Part shown: one piece after another, positions 28,226 to 36,735 of the stretch
Layout of the letters: the number at the start of each line of letters is the position of its first letter
Position numbering within the stretch: the stretch's first letter is position 1
Assembly (NCBI GenBank): GCA_017547385.1
Contig: JAFYPU010000006.1
Location: forward strand, 124,001 to 188,000
DNA length: 64,000 bases
Reading direction: 5' to 3'
DNA from: Bacteroidaceae bacterium
GTDB lineage: Bacteria > Bacteroidota > Bacteroidia > Bacteroidales > Bacteroidaceae
Translations under genes and position numbers: made by a program
The notes under the pieces: generated by a model
The model's input: only the letters and a program-made list of their open reading frames with translations
Databases searched by the model: none
Told to the model about the DNA's origin: nothing

Positions 28226-29074
28226 CTATTCTCCCAATTTTCGGCAGAGTTTTCCACCCAACAAACTGTAGATTCCGATGATGATAAACGGCAGACTGAG
28301 CATCTGTCCTTGGTTGAGACCGATGGCCTGCACCATCTGCAACTCCCAAGGCTCTTGCACCTCTTTGCAGAACTCCACGAAGAAGCGGAAAACAAAGATG
28401 GTGGTGAGGCAGAAACCAAAGAAAAATCCTGTGCCTACTTTTTGCTTATACCTATAATATATTAGGACGCTTGCGACAAAGAAGACGAAATAGGCGATGG
28501 CTTCGTAGAGTTGCGCCGGATGCCGGGCAAAGTTTTCGCCCAGGTGAGCGAACACAAATCCATAGTCTGTGCCGGTGGGTTTGCCCACTATCTCGGAATT
28601 CATGAGGTTTCCCAGGCGTATGCAGCAGGCTGTGGCGGGTGTGGCAATGGCGATATTGTCGAGCACACGCATCAGGTTGATTTTGGTCTTGCGCACATAA
28701 AGCCACAGGGCCAACATCAGTCCCAGCGTGCCACCATGCGAGGCCAGTCCGGCGTATCCGGTGCATCGCCAACCGCCATCGGGCGTTTCGCGAATGGGGA
28801 GAAACATTTCGATGGGGTGTGTCAGAAAATAGCCCGGCTCATACAGCAAGCAGTGTCCCAAGCGTGCTCCGGCCAAAATGCCGACGAAGCAATAGAGAAA
28901 CAATGGGTCGAACTTCTCTTGCGAAATGCCTTGTTGCCGATAGAGCTTGTAGACCACGAAATAGGCCAACGCCAACCCTATGCACCAGCACAAGGAATAC
29001 CAGCGCAATTCGAAGTTGCCCAAATGCAGTGCCACCACATCGGGATTCCAAAGAATTGAATTGAAGATGGGCAT
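28226..29074 (-). CDS. lgt: Prolipoprotein diacylglyceryl transferase
   Basis: A 282-residue inner-membrane enzyme that transfers diacylglycerol from phosphatidylglycerol to the lipobox cysteine, the first step of lipoprotein maturation. Several hydrophobic segments are visible, with the Lgt signature RLGNLMNSEIVGKPT and the conserved HGGTLGL and RHPAQLYEA stretches. It starts 8 bp after ychF ends, so the two are cotranscribed. The many lipoproteins in this window are its expected substrates. Confidence 0.96.
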   Translation of the reverse strand: MPIFNSILWNPDVVALHLGNFELRWYSLCWCIGLALAYFVVYKLYRQQGISQEKFDPLFLYCFVGILAGARLGHCLLYEPGYFLTHPIEMFLPIRETPDGGWRCTGYAGLASHGGTLGLMLALWLYVRKTKINLMRVLDNIAIATPATACCIRLGNLMNSEIVGKPTGTDYGFVFAHLGENFARHPAQLYEAIAYFVFFVASVLIYYRYKQKVGTGFFFGFCLTTIFVFRFFVEFCKEVQEPWELQMVQAIGLNQGQMLSLPFIIIGIYSLLGGKLCRKLGE

Positions 29075-29082
29075 GGCGGTGT

Positions 29083-30186
29083 TTATACGTTAAAGCGGAA
29101 GTGCATGATGTCGCCGTCCTGAACAACATACTCCTTGCCCTCGACGCGCATCAGACCGGCTTCGCGCACTGCAGCTTCGCTGCCCAAACGCACATAGTCG
29201 TCATACTTGATCACTTCGGCGCGGATAAATCCTTTCTCGAAGTCGGTGTGAATCACGCCGGCGCACTGCGGTGCTTTCCAGCCGCGGTGATAAGTCCACG
29301 CTCTCACTTCCTGCACACCAGCAGTGATGTATGTTTCCAGCTGCAGCATGTTGTAGGCAGCTTTGATGAGTCGGTTGCATCCGCTCTCATCCAGGCCGAC
29401 ATCCTGCAGGAACATCTGACGTTCCTCGTATGTTTCCAGTTCTGCAATGTCTGCTTCTGTGCGTGCAGCCAGCACCAACACTTCTGCGTTTTCGTCAGCC
29501 ACGGCTTTGCGCACGGCTTCCACATATTCGTTGCCGGTGGCGGCTGAAGCCTCGTCCACGTTGCAGACATACATCACCGGCTTTGAGGTCAGCAGGAACA
29601 GGTTGCGGGCGGCTTGTTGCGACTCTTTGCTGTCGAACTCCACGGAGCGTGCATTCTTGCCTTGCAACAAAGCTTCGCGGATGGCGGTGAGCACGTCATA
29701 TTCCACTTTGGCGTTCTTGTCGCCACCCACTTGGGCTATTTTTTCAACGCGTTTGATGCGGTTTTCCACCGTTTCCAAATCTTTGAGCTGCAGTTCGGTG
29801 TCGATGATTTCCTTGTCGCGCACCGGGTCCACGCTTCCGTCCACGTGCACCACGTTGCCGTCGTCAAAGCAACGCAACACGTGAATGATGGCATCCGTTT
29901 CGCGAATGTTTCCCAGGAACTGGTTGCCGAGGCCTTCTCCCTTTGAAGCTCCTTTCACCAAACCGGCGATATCCACAATCTCAACCGTGGTCGGTACGAT
30001 GCGGTTGGGGTTGATCAGCTCGGCCAGACGGGTGAGACGCTCATCGGGCACGGTGATGACGCCTACATTCGGTTCGATGGTGCAAAAGGGGAAGTTGGCC
30101 GCCTGTGCTTTGGCATTGCTCAGGCAGTTGAAGAGGGTGGACTTACCCACATTGGGCAAACCCACGATACCACACTGTAAACTCAT
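29083..30186 (-). CDS. ychF: Redox-regulated ATPase/GTPase YchF
   Basis: A 367-residue Obg-family P-loop protein that hydrolyses ATP and associates with ribosomes. The P-loop GLPNVGKST, switch motif [14 protein letters not shown]3 motif [20 protein letters not shown] and the altered G4 motif (CNVDE in place of NKxD, typical of YchF's ATP preference) are present, with a C-terminal TGS domain. It is the first gene of the ychF-lgt operon, from a good promoter at 30217-30247. Confidence 0.96.
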   Translation of the reverse strand: MSLQCGIVGLPNVGKSTLFNCLSNAKAQAANFPFCTIEPNVGVITVPDERLTRLAELINPNRIVPTTVEIVDIAGLVKGASKGEGLGNQFLGNIRETDAIIHVLRCFDDGNVVHVDGSVDPVRDKEIIDTELQLKDLETVENRIKRVEKIAQVGGDKNAKVEYDVLTAIREALLQGKNARSVEFDSKESQQAARNLFLLTSKPVMYVCNVDEASAATGNEYVEAVRKAVADENAEVLVLAARTEADIAELETYEERQMFLQDVGLDESGCNRLIKAAYNMLQLETYITAGVQEVRAWTYHRGWKAPQCAGVIHTDFEKGFIRAEVIKYDDYVRLGSEAAVREAGLMRVEGKEYVVQDGDIMHFRFNV

Positions 30187-30216
30187 AGGTGTATTATGTA
30201 TTTTTGTTTATGGGTG

Positions 30217-30247
30217 CAAAGTTAGTGCAAGGCGAGTGGAAAGCAAA
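30217..30247 (-). promoter_or_regulatory. ychF-lgt promoter
   Basis: On the minus strand TTTG (30244-30247) and TAACTTTG (30217-30224) are 19 bp apart. The leader would be about 24 nt. The -33 box lies inside the first copy of an 86-bp direct repeat. Confidence 0.72.
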
Positions 30248-30377
30248 GCAAAAACGCTGTTTTTAGGTTTGCTTTCCCGAGCCGCAGCCTAACTTGGGCT
30301 TTGCCAAAGTGTTCAAGGCGAGTGGAAAGCAAAGCAAAAACGCTGTTTTTAGATTGACTTTTCCGAGGTGCAGCCTG
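30228..30377. repeat. Imperfect tandem duplication, 86-bp period
   Basis: A block starting CAAGGCGAGTGGAAAGCAAA at 30228 recurs at 30314. The first 39 bp are identical, then both copies continue with similar sequence (CCGAGNNGCAGCCT). The first copy carries the -33 region of ychF, so the duplication placed a second copy of that segment further upstream. Confidence 0.85.
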
Positions 30378-30389
30378 ATTGCGCCTTGC

Positions 30390-30462
30390 GGGAAAATCTG
30401 CAGTGCTTGCAGAATTTTCTACAAGCACTGCAGAAATTTCTAAACGCCTTGTAGATTTTTGC
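30390..30462. repeat. 73-bp three-core 21-bp-module element (copy 4)
   Basis: Cores GCAGTGCTTGC (30400), ACAAGCACTGC (30421) and AAACGCCTTGT (30442). Core 1 pairs with core 2 at 10 of 11 positions. It lies midway in the divergent ychF/30678 gap. No gene is seen in the rest of this 491-bp gap. Confidence 0.9.
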
Positions 30463-30613
30463 CCGTTTTATCGGTGATTTTCGTGAGGGTATTCAGCTTG
30501 CTGAAAAAGGGGGTGCAAAACAAGTTGGTGGCCGATGTGGAGAGTGAAGCGTGGGTTTGTCTATAAAATTTTGTGCTTTGTCTATTTTGTGTGTACTGCT
30601 GCGGTGAATCCTC

Positions 30614-30621
30614 TATCTTTG
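30614..30621 (+). promoter_or_regulatory. -7-like element of the two-gene secreted-protein unit
   Basis: TATCTTTG on the plus strand, 57 bp upstream of the 30678 start. A TTTG lies at 30586-30589, 24 bp away, longer than usual. Confidence 0.45.
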
Positions 30622-30677
30622 CGCAAAAATAAGCACACATGGAATGGCCTTGCAAAGGCTTGAATAACAAGGATAAC

Positions 30678-31142
30678 ATGAAGAATATGAAACGATTGAT
30701 GCTTGCTCTGATTGTGGCAGGCAGTGTGCAGGCGGTGCATGCCGACCTGGTGGTGCTCGAACGCGACGGAACAGCGTGTGCACTCAGCCCGGAGAATGTG
30801 AGATGCATCACTTTCGACAACGGTCGTATGGTGGTGAAAACTGTCAGTGGAACGACACAAACATGGGAGGTGTCGGCAGTTCGCAAGTGCTATTTTGGCA
30901 CTGCTCCCGAACTGCCAACGGGGATGACCATGCCCTCTGCAACGTGTTGGACGGTTTGTGGAGACAATGTGATGGTAAACAGTGCTTCGGCTTCGGTGCT
31001 CACTGTGCTGAATGCCGAGGGACGACTTGTGTTGATGCAACATGTGGTTGCCGGAAAGAGCGCGGTGAGTCTGGCCAAACTTCCGGCCGGTGTGTACCTG
31101 GTGCGAATGAATGGTAAAACCCTGAAACTGATGAAACGATGA
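30678..31142 (+). CDS. Small secreted protein with T9SS-type tail
   Basis: A 154-residue exported protein starting at ATG 30678 (MKNMKRLMLAL), with a signal peptide ending near VHA. The N-terminal half (LVVLERDGTACALSPENVRCITFDNG) resembles the start of the next protein (MIHRADGVILATPITSTDSIDFDD), both looking like a short repeated beta module. The last 55 residues (VLTVLNAEGRLVLMQH ... LPAGVYLVRMNGKTLKLMKR) fit a T9SS type A sorting domain. Its stop overlaps the next start (ATGA at 31139-31142), so translation is probably coupled. No function is known. Confidence 0.7.
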   Translation: MKNMKRLMLALIVAGSVQAVHADLVVLERDGTACALSPENVRCITFDNGRMVVKTVSGTTQTWEVSAVRKCYFGTAPELPTGMTMPSATCWTVCGDNVMVNSASASVLTVLNAEGRLVLMQHVVAGKSAVSLAKLPAGVYLVRMNGKTLKLMKR

Positions 31143-33304
31143 CGAAGAGAGGATTTTTGACAAGCCTTGCAGCCGTATTTTTCTTTGTGTTGCAAGCGCA
31201 GGAAACGGTGATGATACATCGGGCAGACGGTGTGATCTTGGCAACTCCCATCACAAGCACGGACAGCATTGACTTTGATGATGCTGCAGGCCTGGTACGT
31301 TTTCATTTGGGTACTACCGTTGGTACTGTGCCGATGGCTGAAATCGACAGCATTACTTTTGGTGCGGCTCCATCGGAGATTCGGGTAACCTATAAGGATG
31401 CAGAACGTCCCACGGTGGTCAATCCTTATGCCTTCCGCGGTGTGGATATTTCAGTTGTGGGAGGTACGGTGGTGGTGAACAATGCTCGCACTGACGAACT
31501 GACTTACGAACTTTCGGGCTGTGGGACAGGAGCTTTCAAACTCTACAGTGCCAAGAAACAAGTGCTTCGGCTGAACGGACTGGTGCTCACGAGCGTTGAC
31601 GGACCGGCCATAAACATTCAGAGCAAGAAGAAGACCATTGTCCAATTGGTTGCAGAAACAAGTAATCGGTTGGTAGATGTTCCCACATATATTCCCTGTG
31701 GTGATGAAGACATGAAAGGGGCACTCTTCTCTGAGGGACAACTGGTGTTCAGCGGTGATGGGACACTGTCTGTGCTCGGCCGTGCTGACCACGCCATTTG
31801 CAGCGATGATTATGTGCGTGTCGAGAGTGGAACTGTGGTGGTGGAAAGTGCAGTGGGAGACGGTGTGAATGCCAACGACTGCTTTGAAATGTCGGGAGGC
31901 CTATTGCAGGTTTCGGGCACTGCCGGCGACTGTGTGGATGGCGGTGCCGGTTATGTGGAAATCACCGGCGGCGTGCTTCGACTCACGGCATCGACGGCCG
32001 ATACCAAGGCACTGAAGTGCGACAGCCTGATGAGTATATCGGGAGGCACATTGGAAATTACGTTGACGGGCGACTGTTGCAAAGGACTCAAGTCGGCTAC
32101 TGACATTAACATTTCCGGAGGTTCGCTGACATTTGAGGCCTCGGGCGGAGTCGTTGTGGAAAGTGGCGAAACATCTTATTGCTCAGCCATCAAGTGCGAT
32201 GGAAATATGCATGTCAGTGGTGGAAATCTTCAAATCCGACACACCGGAACTTCCGGTAAGGGCATATCTGTGGATGGAGCCATGGAGATGACTGCCGGTG
32301 AGGTGGAAATCAGCGTAACGGGCAATGGAGGAACTTATACCAATGCTTCGAACACGAGCGACACACACAATGCAACGTGCATTAAGGTGGATGGTGATCA
32401 GCACCTGCTGGGCGGAACGCTCCGTCTGTCGGCCTCCGGCACGGGCGGTAAATGCATCTCTGTGGATGGGACTTCAGTCTATGGAAATGCCGATGGCGGA
32501 CCTATGATTACGGCGACCACTTCCGGCCGTCCCATCAGTAGCAGCTCCGGCTCGGGTGGTGGAGGCGGCGGCCGTCCCGGCGGTAATTGGCGTCCCGGTG
32601 GAACGTCTTCGAGTGCGGGCGGAAAACCCAAAGTGATACGCGGAGAGGGTGATATTACCGTGGAGAATGGTCAGTTTGTCTTGTCGTCTTCTGCCGAAGG
32701 CGGCGAGGGAATTGAGAGTAAGACGCAGCTCACCGTGAACGGCGGAACTATCGAGGCAAACACCTACGATGATGGCCTGCAGGCGAGCCGACAACTTGTT
32801 ATCAACGGTGGTAAAATCTTTGTAAACGCTTCAAATAATGATGGCATCGATTCCAACGGGACGCTGACGGTGTCCGGAGGAACGGTAATTTCGTGTGGAG
32901 CAACACAACCGGAAGAAGGGTTTGACTGCGACCAAAATACGTTTTCCGTTACCGGAGGCGCCATTGTGGGTGTGGGAGGCGCAACCAGCACGCCCACATC
33001 GTCTGTTACCACGCAATGCGTGGCCATCTATTCGGGCAGTGGTTCGCAAAATACCCAATACACTGTGTGCAATTCGGCTACGGGTGAGCACATGTTCAGC
33101 TTTGTGTTGCCGCGTTCGTATAGTCAGATGACGATGCTCTTCTCGGCACCCAGCATGATGAAGTCGGCAGGATATGCCATTTATACGGGTGGTACAAAAA
33201 CCGGAGGTGAGGAGTTTCATGGCTTGACGACCGGGGCAACATTCGGAGGTGGCTCGCAGGTGGCTACTTTTACCACCGGCAGCATGGTAACTACGGTGCG
33301 TTGA
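31139..33304 (+). CDS. Secreted carbohydrate-binding beta-helix protein (Cthe_2159-like)
   Basis: A 721-residue exported protein (signal peptide ending near VLQAQ). From about residue 80 it consists of many short repeats of the form ISGGTLEIT / VNGGTIEA with alternating DG/SNDGI turns, the signature of the Cthe_2159-type carbohydrate-binding family (right-handed parallel beta-helix; the founding member binds acidic plant polysaccharide). A low-complexity Ser/Gly loop interrupts the helix at about 461-500. The last about 100 residues are a separate beta domain. It overlaps the upstream small secreted-protein gene by 4 bp. The ligand here is unknown. Confidence 0.82.
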   Translation: MTKRGFLTSLAAVFFFVLQAQETVMIHRADGVILATPITSTDSIDFDDAAGLVRFHLGTTVGTVPMAEIDSITFGAAPSEIRVTYKDAERPTVVNPYAFRGVDISVVGGTVVVNNARTDELTYELSGCGTGAFKLYSAKKQVLRLNGLVLTSVDGPAINIQSKKKTIVQLVAETSNRLVDVPTYIPCGDEDMKGALFSEGQLVFSGDGTLSVLGRADHAICSDDYVRVESGTVVVESAVGDGVNANDCFEMSGGLLQVSGTAGDCVDGGAGYVEITGGVLRLTASTADTKALKCDSLMSISGGTLEITLTGDCCKGLKSATDINISGGSLTFEASGGVVVESGETSYCSAIKCDGNMHVSGGNLQIRHTGTSGKGISVDGAMEMTAGEVEISVTGNGGTYTNASNTSDTHNATCIKVDGDQHLLGGTLRLSASGTGGKCISVDGTSVYGNADGGPMITATTSGRPISSSSGSGGGGGGRPGGNWRPGGTSSSAGGKPKVIRGEGDITVENGQFVLSSSAEGGEGIESKTQLTVNGGTIEANTYDDGLQASRQLVINGGKIFVNASNNDGIDSNGTLTVSGGTVISCGATQPEEGFDCDQNTFSVTGGAIVGVGGATSTPTSSVTTQCVAIYSGSGSQNTQYTVCNSATGEHMFSFVLPRSYSQMTMLFSAPSMMKSAGYAIYTGGTKTGGEEFHGLTTGATFGGGSQVATFTTGSMVTTVR

Positions 33305-33330
33305 CGCTCGGAAGAACTTTGGAAAAACAC

Positions 33331-33373
33331 CAACGGTGCGCAAACACTTGAGATGTGTGTTTGCGCACCGTTG
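33331..33373. terminator. Terminator hairpin between convergent genes
   Basis: A perfect 17-bp stem (33331-33347 with 33357-33373) has a 9-nt loop. On the minus strand it is followed by GTGTTTTTCC, which suits termination of the acpP-fabF-rnc unit; the plus-strand T-run is weak. Confidence 0.75.
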
Positions 33374-33387
33374 ATGTGTTAGGGCAT

Positions 33388-34662
33388 TTATGCTTGATTG
33401 AAAGCGGCTTCTTCGGCAGCACGGATGATTTCTTCGCGTGCCTTTTCGCTGTTTTCATCAGCCTTTTCAGTGTTTTGACGAGGGCGCTTCCGGCGGTGCG
33501 AACGTGCAGCCGACTTTTCGCCGTCGTTTTGCGCTGAGGCTTCTTGCTTTGTGGCGTTTTGTGCCGGCTTTTCCGATGTTTCAGTTGTCTGAAGCGGTTT
33601 TTCCGTAGGCACTTCAGCCTGTTTTGCTCCGGGATTGGCTTTTTTCTTTCGCGGTGTCGGTTTTTTCTTTTCCGTCTCAGCCTTTTCCGTCGTGTTGGCG
33701 TTGGGCTTTTCTGTGCTTTCCGCTTGTTGCATCTCGTTGTTGAGTTGGGTCTCACGGGCTGCCCGACGCGTGCGTTTCTTCACGGGACGCTCGGTGCGGC
33801 ATTCGGGTGTGCGTTGTTCGAGTTTGGCGATTTCTTCCTCGATTTCCTCAATTTTGGGCAGCACCGAGAATTCTTCCGCTCCCATGGCTGTGCGTTTTTC
33901 TTTGGCTCTGAAGATGCTGTCGAGGAACTTGGGTTCGCGGCGAAGCTTCATCAATGCTTCTTTGGCGGCTTTCTGTTGGCTCTCTTTCTTTGAATATCCG
34001 GTGCCGGTGCCAGCCACAATTCCTTCGATGACAACGCGCATTTCGAAGCAGGGGTTGTTGGTGCCCGGGTTGATGGTGTTGGTCAGCTCAAAGGTGGCAG
34101 AGATTTTGTTCTTCTGACTCCATTCCAACAGCTTGCTTTTGAAATTCACTTCTTTCTTTGCCACGCCGTCGATGTCGATAAGGCGGCCCAGAATGCGGCG
34201 TTTCAAAAACCATTTGCAGTGGTCGTAACCTCGGTCAAGGTAGACTGCTCCCACCAAAGCCTCTAAGGCATTTCCGCCAAGGTGGCTGTTGTGCGACGAG
34301 TTGTTGATTTGACTTTGCACAAGCTCTTCCAAATTCATTTCTTTGGCCAGCGCATTCAGTGTGGTGCGTTGCACGAGCTTGCTGCGCGTGTCTGTGAGAA
34401 ATCCTTCGCGTTTGCGATCGAAGTGATGGTACAGGATGTCGCTCACAGTGGCTTCGAGAATGGCGTCGCCCAAGAATTCGAGTCGCTCGTTGTTCAGGGA
34501 TTTTCCGTTGCGCCCTTTGAAAGCAACCGACTTGTGCACCAACGCCGTGCGATAGAACTCGATGTTTCGAGGATAGAACCCCAGAATGCGATATAAGGAA
34601 GAGTAAAGCTCCCTATCCTTTCGGAAGGGGAGCTTCACTTTGTCTATAAGATTGGCAATCAT
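33388..34662 (-). CDS. rnc: Ribonuclease III with long charged C-terminal extension
   Basis: RNase III cleaves double-stranded RNA in rRNA processing and RNA regulation. The signature NERLEFLGDA (58-67) and catalytic acidic residues lie in the N-terminal domain, and the dsRNA-binding domain spans about 173-241 (GTGTGYSKKESQQKAAKEAL). A further 180 residues (about 245-424) are low-complexity, rich in Lys, Arg, Glu, Thr and Ala and probably disordered; typical bacterial RNase III ends near 230-250. It starts 12 bp after fabF ends, so it is likely cotranscribed with acpP-fabF, a common bacterial association. Confidence 0.95.
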   Translation of the reverse strand: MIANLIDKVKLPFRKDRELYSSLYRILGFYPRNIEFYRTALVHKSVAFKGRNGKSLNNERLEFLGDAILEATVSDILYHHFDRKREGFLTDTRSKLVQRTTLNALAKEMNLEELVQSQINNSSHNSHLGGNALEALVGAVYLDRGYDHCKWFLKRRILGRLIDIDGVAKKEVNFKSKLLEWSQKNKISATFELTNTINPGTNNPCFEMRVVIEGIVAGTGTGYSKKESQQKAAKEALMKLRREPKFLDSIFRAKEKRTAMGAEEFSVLPKIEEIEEEIAKLEQRTPECRTERPVKKRTRRAARETQLNNEMQQAESTEKPNANTTEKAETEKKKPTPRKKKANPGAKQAEVPTEKPLQTTETSEKPAQNATKQEASAQNDGEKSAARSHRRKRPRQNTEKADENSEKAREEIIRAAEEAAFNQA

Positions 34663-34674
34663 ACGTGCGTTTTC

Positions 34675-35940
34675 TTATGCCTCATATTTCTTCACGATGC
34701 AGCAGGCGTTGTGTCCGCCAAAACCGAACGTGTTGCTCAGAGCGGCGCGTACGGGACGCTCCTGTGCTTTGTTGAATGTGAAGTTGAGGTTGTAATCGAT
34801 GTTCTCATCGTTGTCGCCTTCCGTGTGATTGATGGTGGGAGGCACGATGTCGTTCTGTACAGACAGACATGAGATGAGCGTTTCCACAGCTCCTGCTGCA
34901 CCGAGCAGGTGTCCGGTCATCGATTTTGTGGAGCTGATGTTGAGTTTGTAAGCGTGCTCTCCGAAAAGTTTCAAGATGGCTTTCACTTCCGACACATCGC
35001 CCACGGGAGTAGACGTGCCGTGCACGTTGATGTAATCGATGTCCTCGGGTTGCATCTCGGCGTCTTTGAGTGCGCGGCTCATCACCAAGTGGGCTCCCAA
35101 GCCTTCGGGGTGAGAGGCTGTGATGTGGTGTGCATCGGCCGACATGCCCACTCCGGCCACTTCGCAATAGATCTTTGCTCCGCGTGCCTTGGCGTGCTCA
35201 AGTTCTTCCAGAATGAGGCAGGCTGCGCCTTCGCCCATCACGAAACCGTCGCGGCTTGCGCTGAAGGGGCGTGAAGCGTGCTCGGGGTCATCGTTGCGGG
35301 TGGAGAGCGCGTGCATGGCTGTGAAACCTCCCACACCACCGGGGCAGATGGCTGCCTCGGCACCACCGGTTACGATGGCATTAGCCTTGCCGAGGCGGAT
35401 GAGGTTGAAAGCATCGGCGATGGCATTTGTGGATGAGGCGCAGGCAGATGTGGTGGTGTAGTTGGGACCGTGAAATCCGTAGTTGATGGATATCTGTCCG
35501 GACGCGATGTCTGCAATCATCTTCGGGATGAAGAAAGGATTGAACTTGGGACCCATTCCGGCTCCGTTTACCGCGTAGTTGCTTATCTCTTGCTCGAAGG
35601 TGTTGATTCCTCCGATGCCGACACCGAGGATGACGCCGATTTCGTTTTTGTCGATGCCTTCTGCATCAATGCCGCTGTCTTGAACGGCTTGCATGGCTGC
35701 CACGATGGCATATTGTTCGTAGAGGTCCATTTTTCGGGCCTCTTTACGATCGATGAAGTCGGTGGCTTTAAAATTTTTTACTTCGCAGGCAAATTGTGCC
35801 TTAAACTGTGAAGCGTCGAAGTGAGTGATGGGGCCGGCTCCGCTGACACCTTTCTTGATGTTCTCCCATGTTTCTTCAACATTGTTTCCCACGGGAGTAA
35901 GTGCTCCGAGGCCGGTTACGACTACTCTTTTCAGTTCCAT
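34675..35940 (-). CDS. fabF: 3-oxoacyl-[acyl-carrier-protein] synthase II
   Basis: A 421-residue condensing enzyme of type II fatty-acid synthesis that extends acyl-ACP with malonyl-ACP. The Cys-His-His triad is visible in TTTSACASSTNAI, VHGTSTPVGD and KSMTGHLLGAAGA. It lies directly downstream of acpP, separated by a 128-bp region containing a large hairpin (35979-36040), and upstream of rnc. Confidence 0.97.
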   Translation of the reverse strand: MELKRVVVTGLGALTPVGNNVEETWENIKKGVSGAGPITHFDASQFKAQFACEVKNFKATDFIDRKEARKMDLYEQYAIVAAMQAVQDSGIDAEGIDKNEIGVILGVGIGGINTFEQEISNYAVNGAGMGPKFNPFFIPKMIADIASGQISINYGFHGPNYTTTSACASSTNAIADAFNLIRLGKANAIVTGGAEAAICPGGVGGFTAMHALSTRNDDPEHASRPFSASRDGFVMGEGAACLILEELEHAKARGAKIYCEVAGVGMSADAHHITASHPEGLGAHLVMSRALKDAEMQPEDIDYINVHGTSTPVGDVSEVKAILKLFGEHAYKLNISSTKSMTGHLLGAAGAVETLISCLSVQNDIVPPTINHTEGDNDENIDYNLNFTFNKAQERPVRAALSNTFGFGGHNACCIVKKYEA

Positions 35941-35978
35941 AGTTATTTCTAAAATGTTGCGACCTTATTAAATACCTA

Positions 35979-36040
35979 CAAAGGAGTGTAGGATAGAGGT
36001 GCGGAATGTTCCGCGAGGCTTGCTATCCTACACCCCTTTG
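35979..36040 (-). promoter_or_regulatory. Compound hairpin between acpP and fabF
   Basis: An 18-bp stem (35979-35996 with 36023-36040, about 17 pairs) encloses a smaller hairpin GCGGA/TCCGC (36001-36014). No T-run follows on the minus strand, so this is more likely an mRNA processing or stabilising structure, or a partial attenuator, setting different levels of acpP and fabF. Function is inferred. Confidence 0.6.
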
Positions 36041-36068
36041 ATGAGTGAATTGGGGTCTGATGTCAAAA

Positions 36069-36305
36069 TTATTTTGCGTTGGCTTCGATATATGCGATAG
36101 CGTCGCCTACGGTGCTGATCTTCTCAGCTTGATCGTCGGGAATTTGGATACCGAATTCCTTCTCAAACTCCATGATGAGCTCTACAGTGTCCAGAGAATC
36201 TGCACCGAGATCGTTGGCGAAGCTGGCTTCGTTGTTCACTTCTGCTTCTTCAACACTGAGCTTGTCTACGATGATTTGCTTTACTTTTGCTTCGATTTCA
36301 GACAT
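36069..36305 (-). CDS. acpP: Acyl carrier protein
   Basis: A 78-residue acidic carrier protein. The phosphopantetheine attachment serine lies in [15 protein letters not shown]. It is the first gene of the acpP-fabF-rnc unit, transcribed from a consensus promoter at 36360-36391. It carries growing acyl chains for FabF and other fatty-acid enzymes. Confidence 0.98.
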   Translation of the reverse strand: MSEIEAKVKQIIVDKLSVEEAEVNNEASFANDLGADSLDTVELIMEFEKEFGIQIPDDQAEKISTVGDAIAYIEANAK

Positions 36306-36359
36306 GGTCTTTTACTTTTTAGATATTAGTAATATGTTTCTTGTGAATTCTTATGGCTG

Positions 36360-36391
36360 CAAAAATAGGGCATATAATTAATAAAAACAAA
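36360..36391 (-). promoter_or_regulatory. acpP promoter
   Basis: On the minus strand TTTG (36388-36391) and TATTTTTG (36360-36367) are 20 bp apart, a near-perfect Bacteroidetes promoter. The leader is about 50 nt. Confidence 0.78.
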
Positions 36392-36554
36392 TCTTTGAGG
36401 GAAAAAAAGAAGTGAGACTTGCACATTTCGACGCAAAATGTGCTTTTTGTGTGTCAGAAGTCGGTGTGTGGAAGTAGATATATGTCGTGGGAAAGTTTCA
36501 GGTGAGTGGTGATGAAAACCGTTTTCTTTTTACGGAATTTCGGAACTGCGACGA

Positions 36555-36627
36555 TGAAAAATCTGCAGTGCTTGCAGAATTTTCTACAAGCACTGCAGAA
36601 ATTTCTAAACGCCTTGCAGATTTTCGG
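36555..36627. repeat. 73-bp three-core 21-bp-module element (copy 5)
   Basis: Cores GCAGTGCTTGC (36565), ACAAGCACTGC (36586) and AAACGCCTTGC (36607). It lies between the manC terminator and the acpP promoter. The rest of this 430-bp gap holds only those two signals. Confidence 0.9.
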
Positions 36628-36660
36628 TGCGTGCGCAGAGAGAAGCAAGGGAGGCGCGAA

Positions 36661-36697
36661 GGCAAAACAAAAACACCCTCGGTGAGGCCGAGGGTGT
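36661..36697 (-). terminator. Intrinsic terminator of manC
   Basis: A perfect 10-bp stem ACACCCTCGG/CCGAGGGTGT (36673-36682 with 36688-36697) with a 5-nt loop is followed on the minus strand by TTTTGTTTTGCC. Confidence 0.88.
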
Positions 36698-36735
36698 GAT
36701 GGGTGAGTGTGAATAAGCAATTTCTGGAATTTCAG

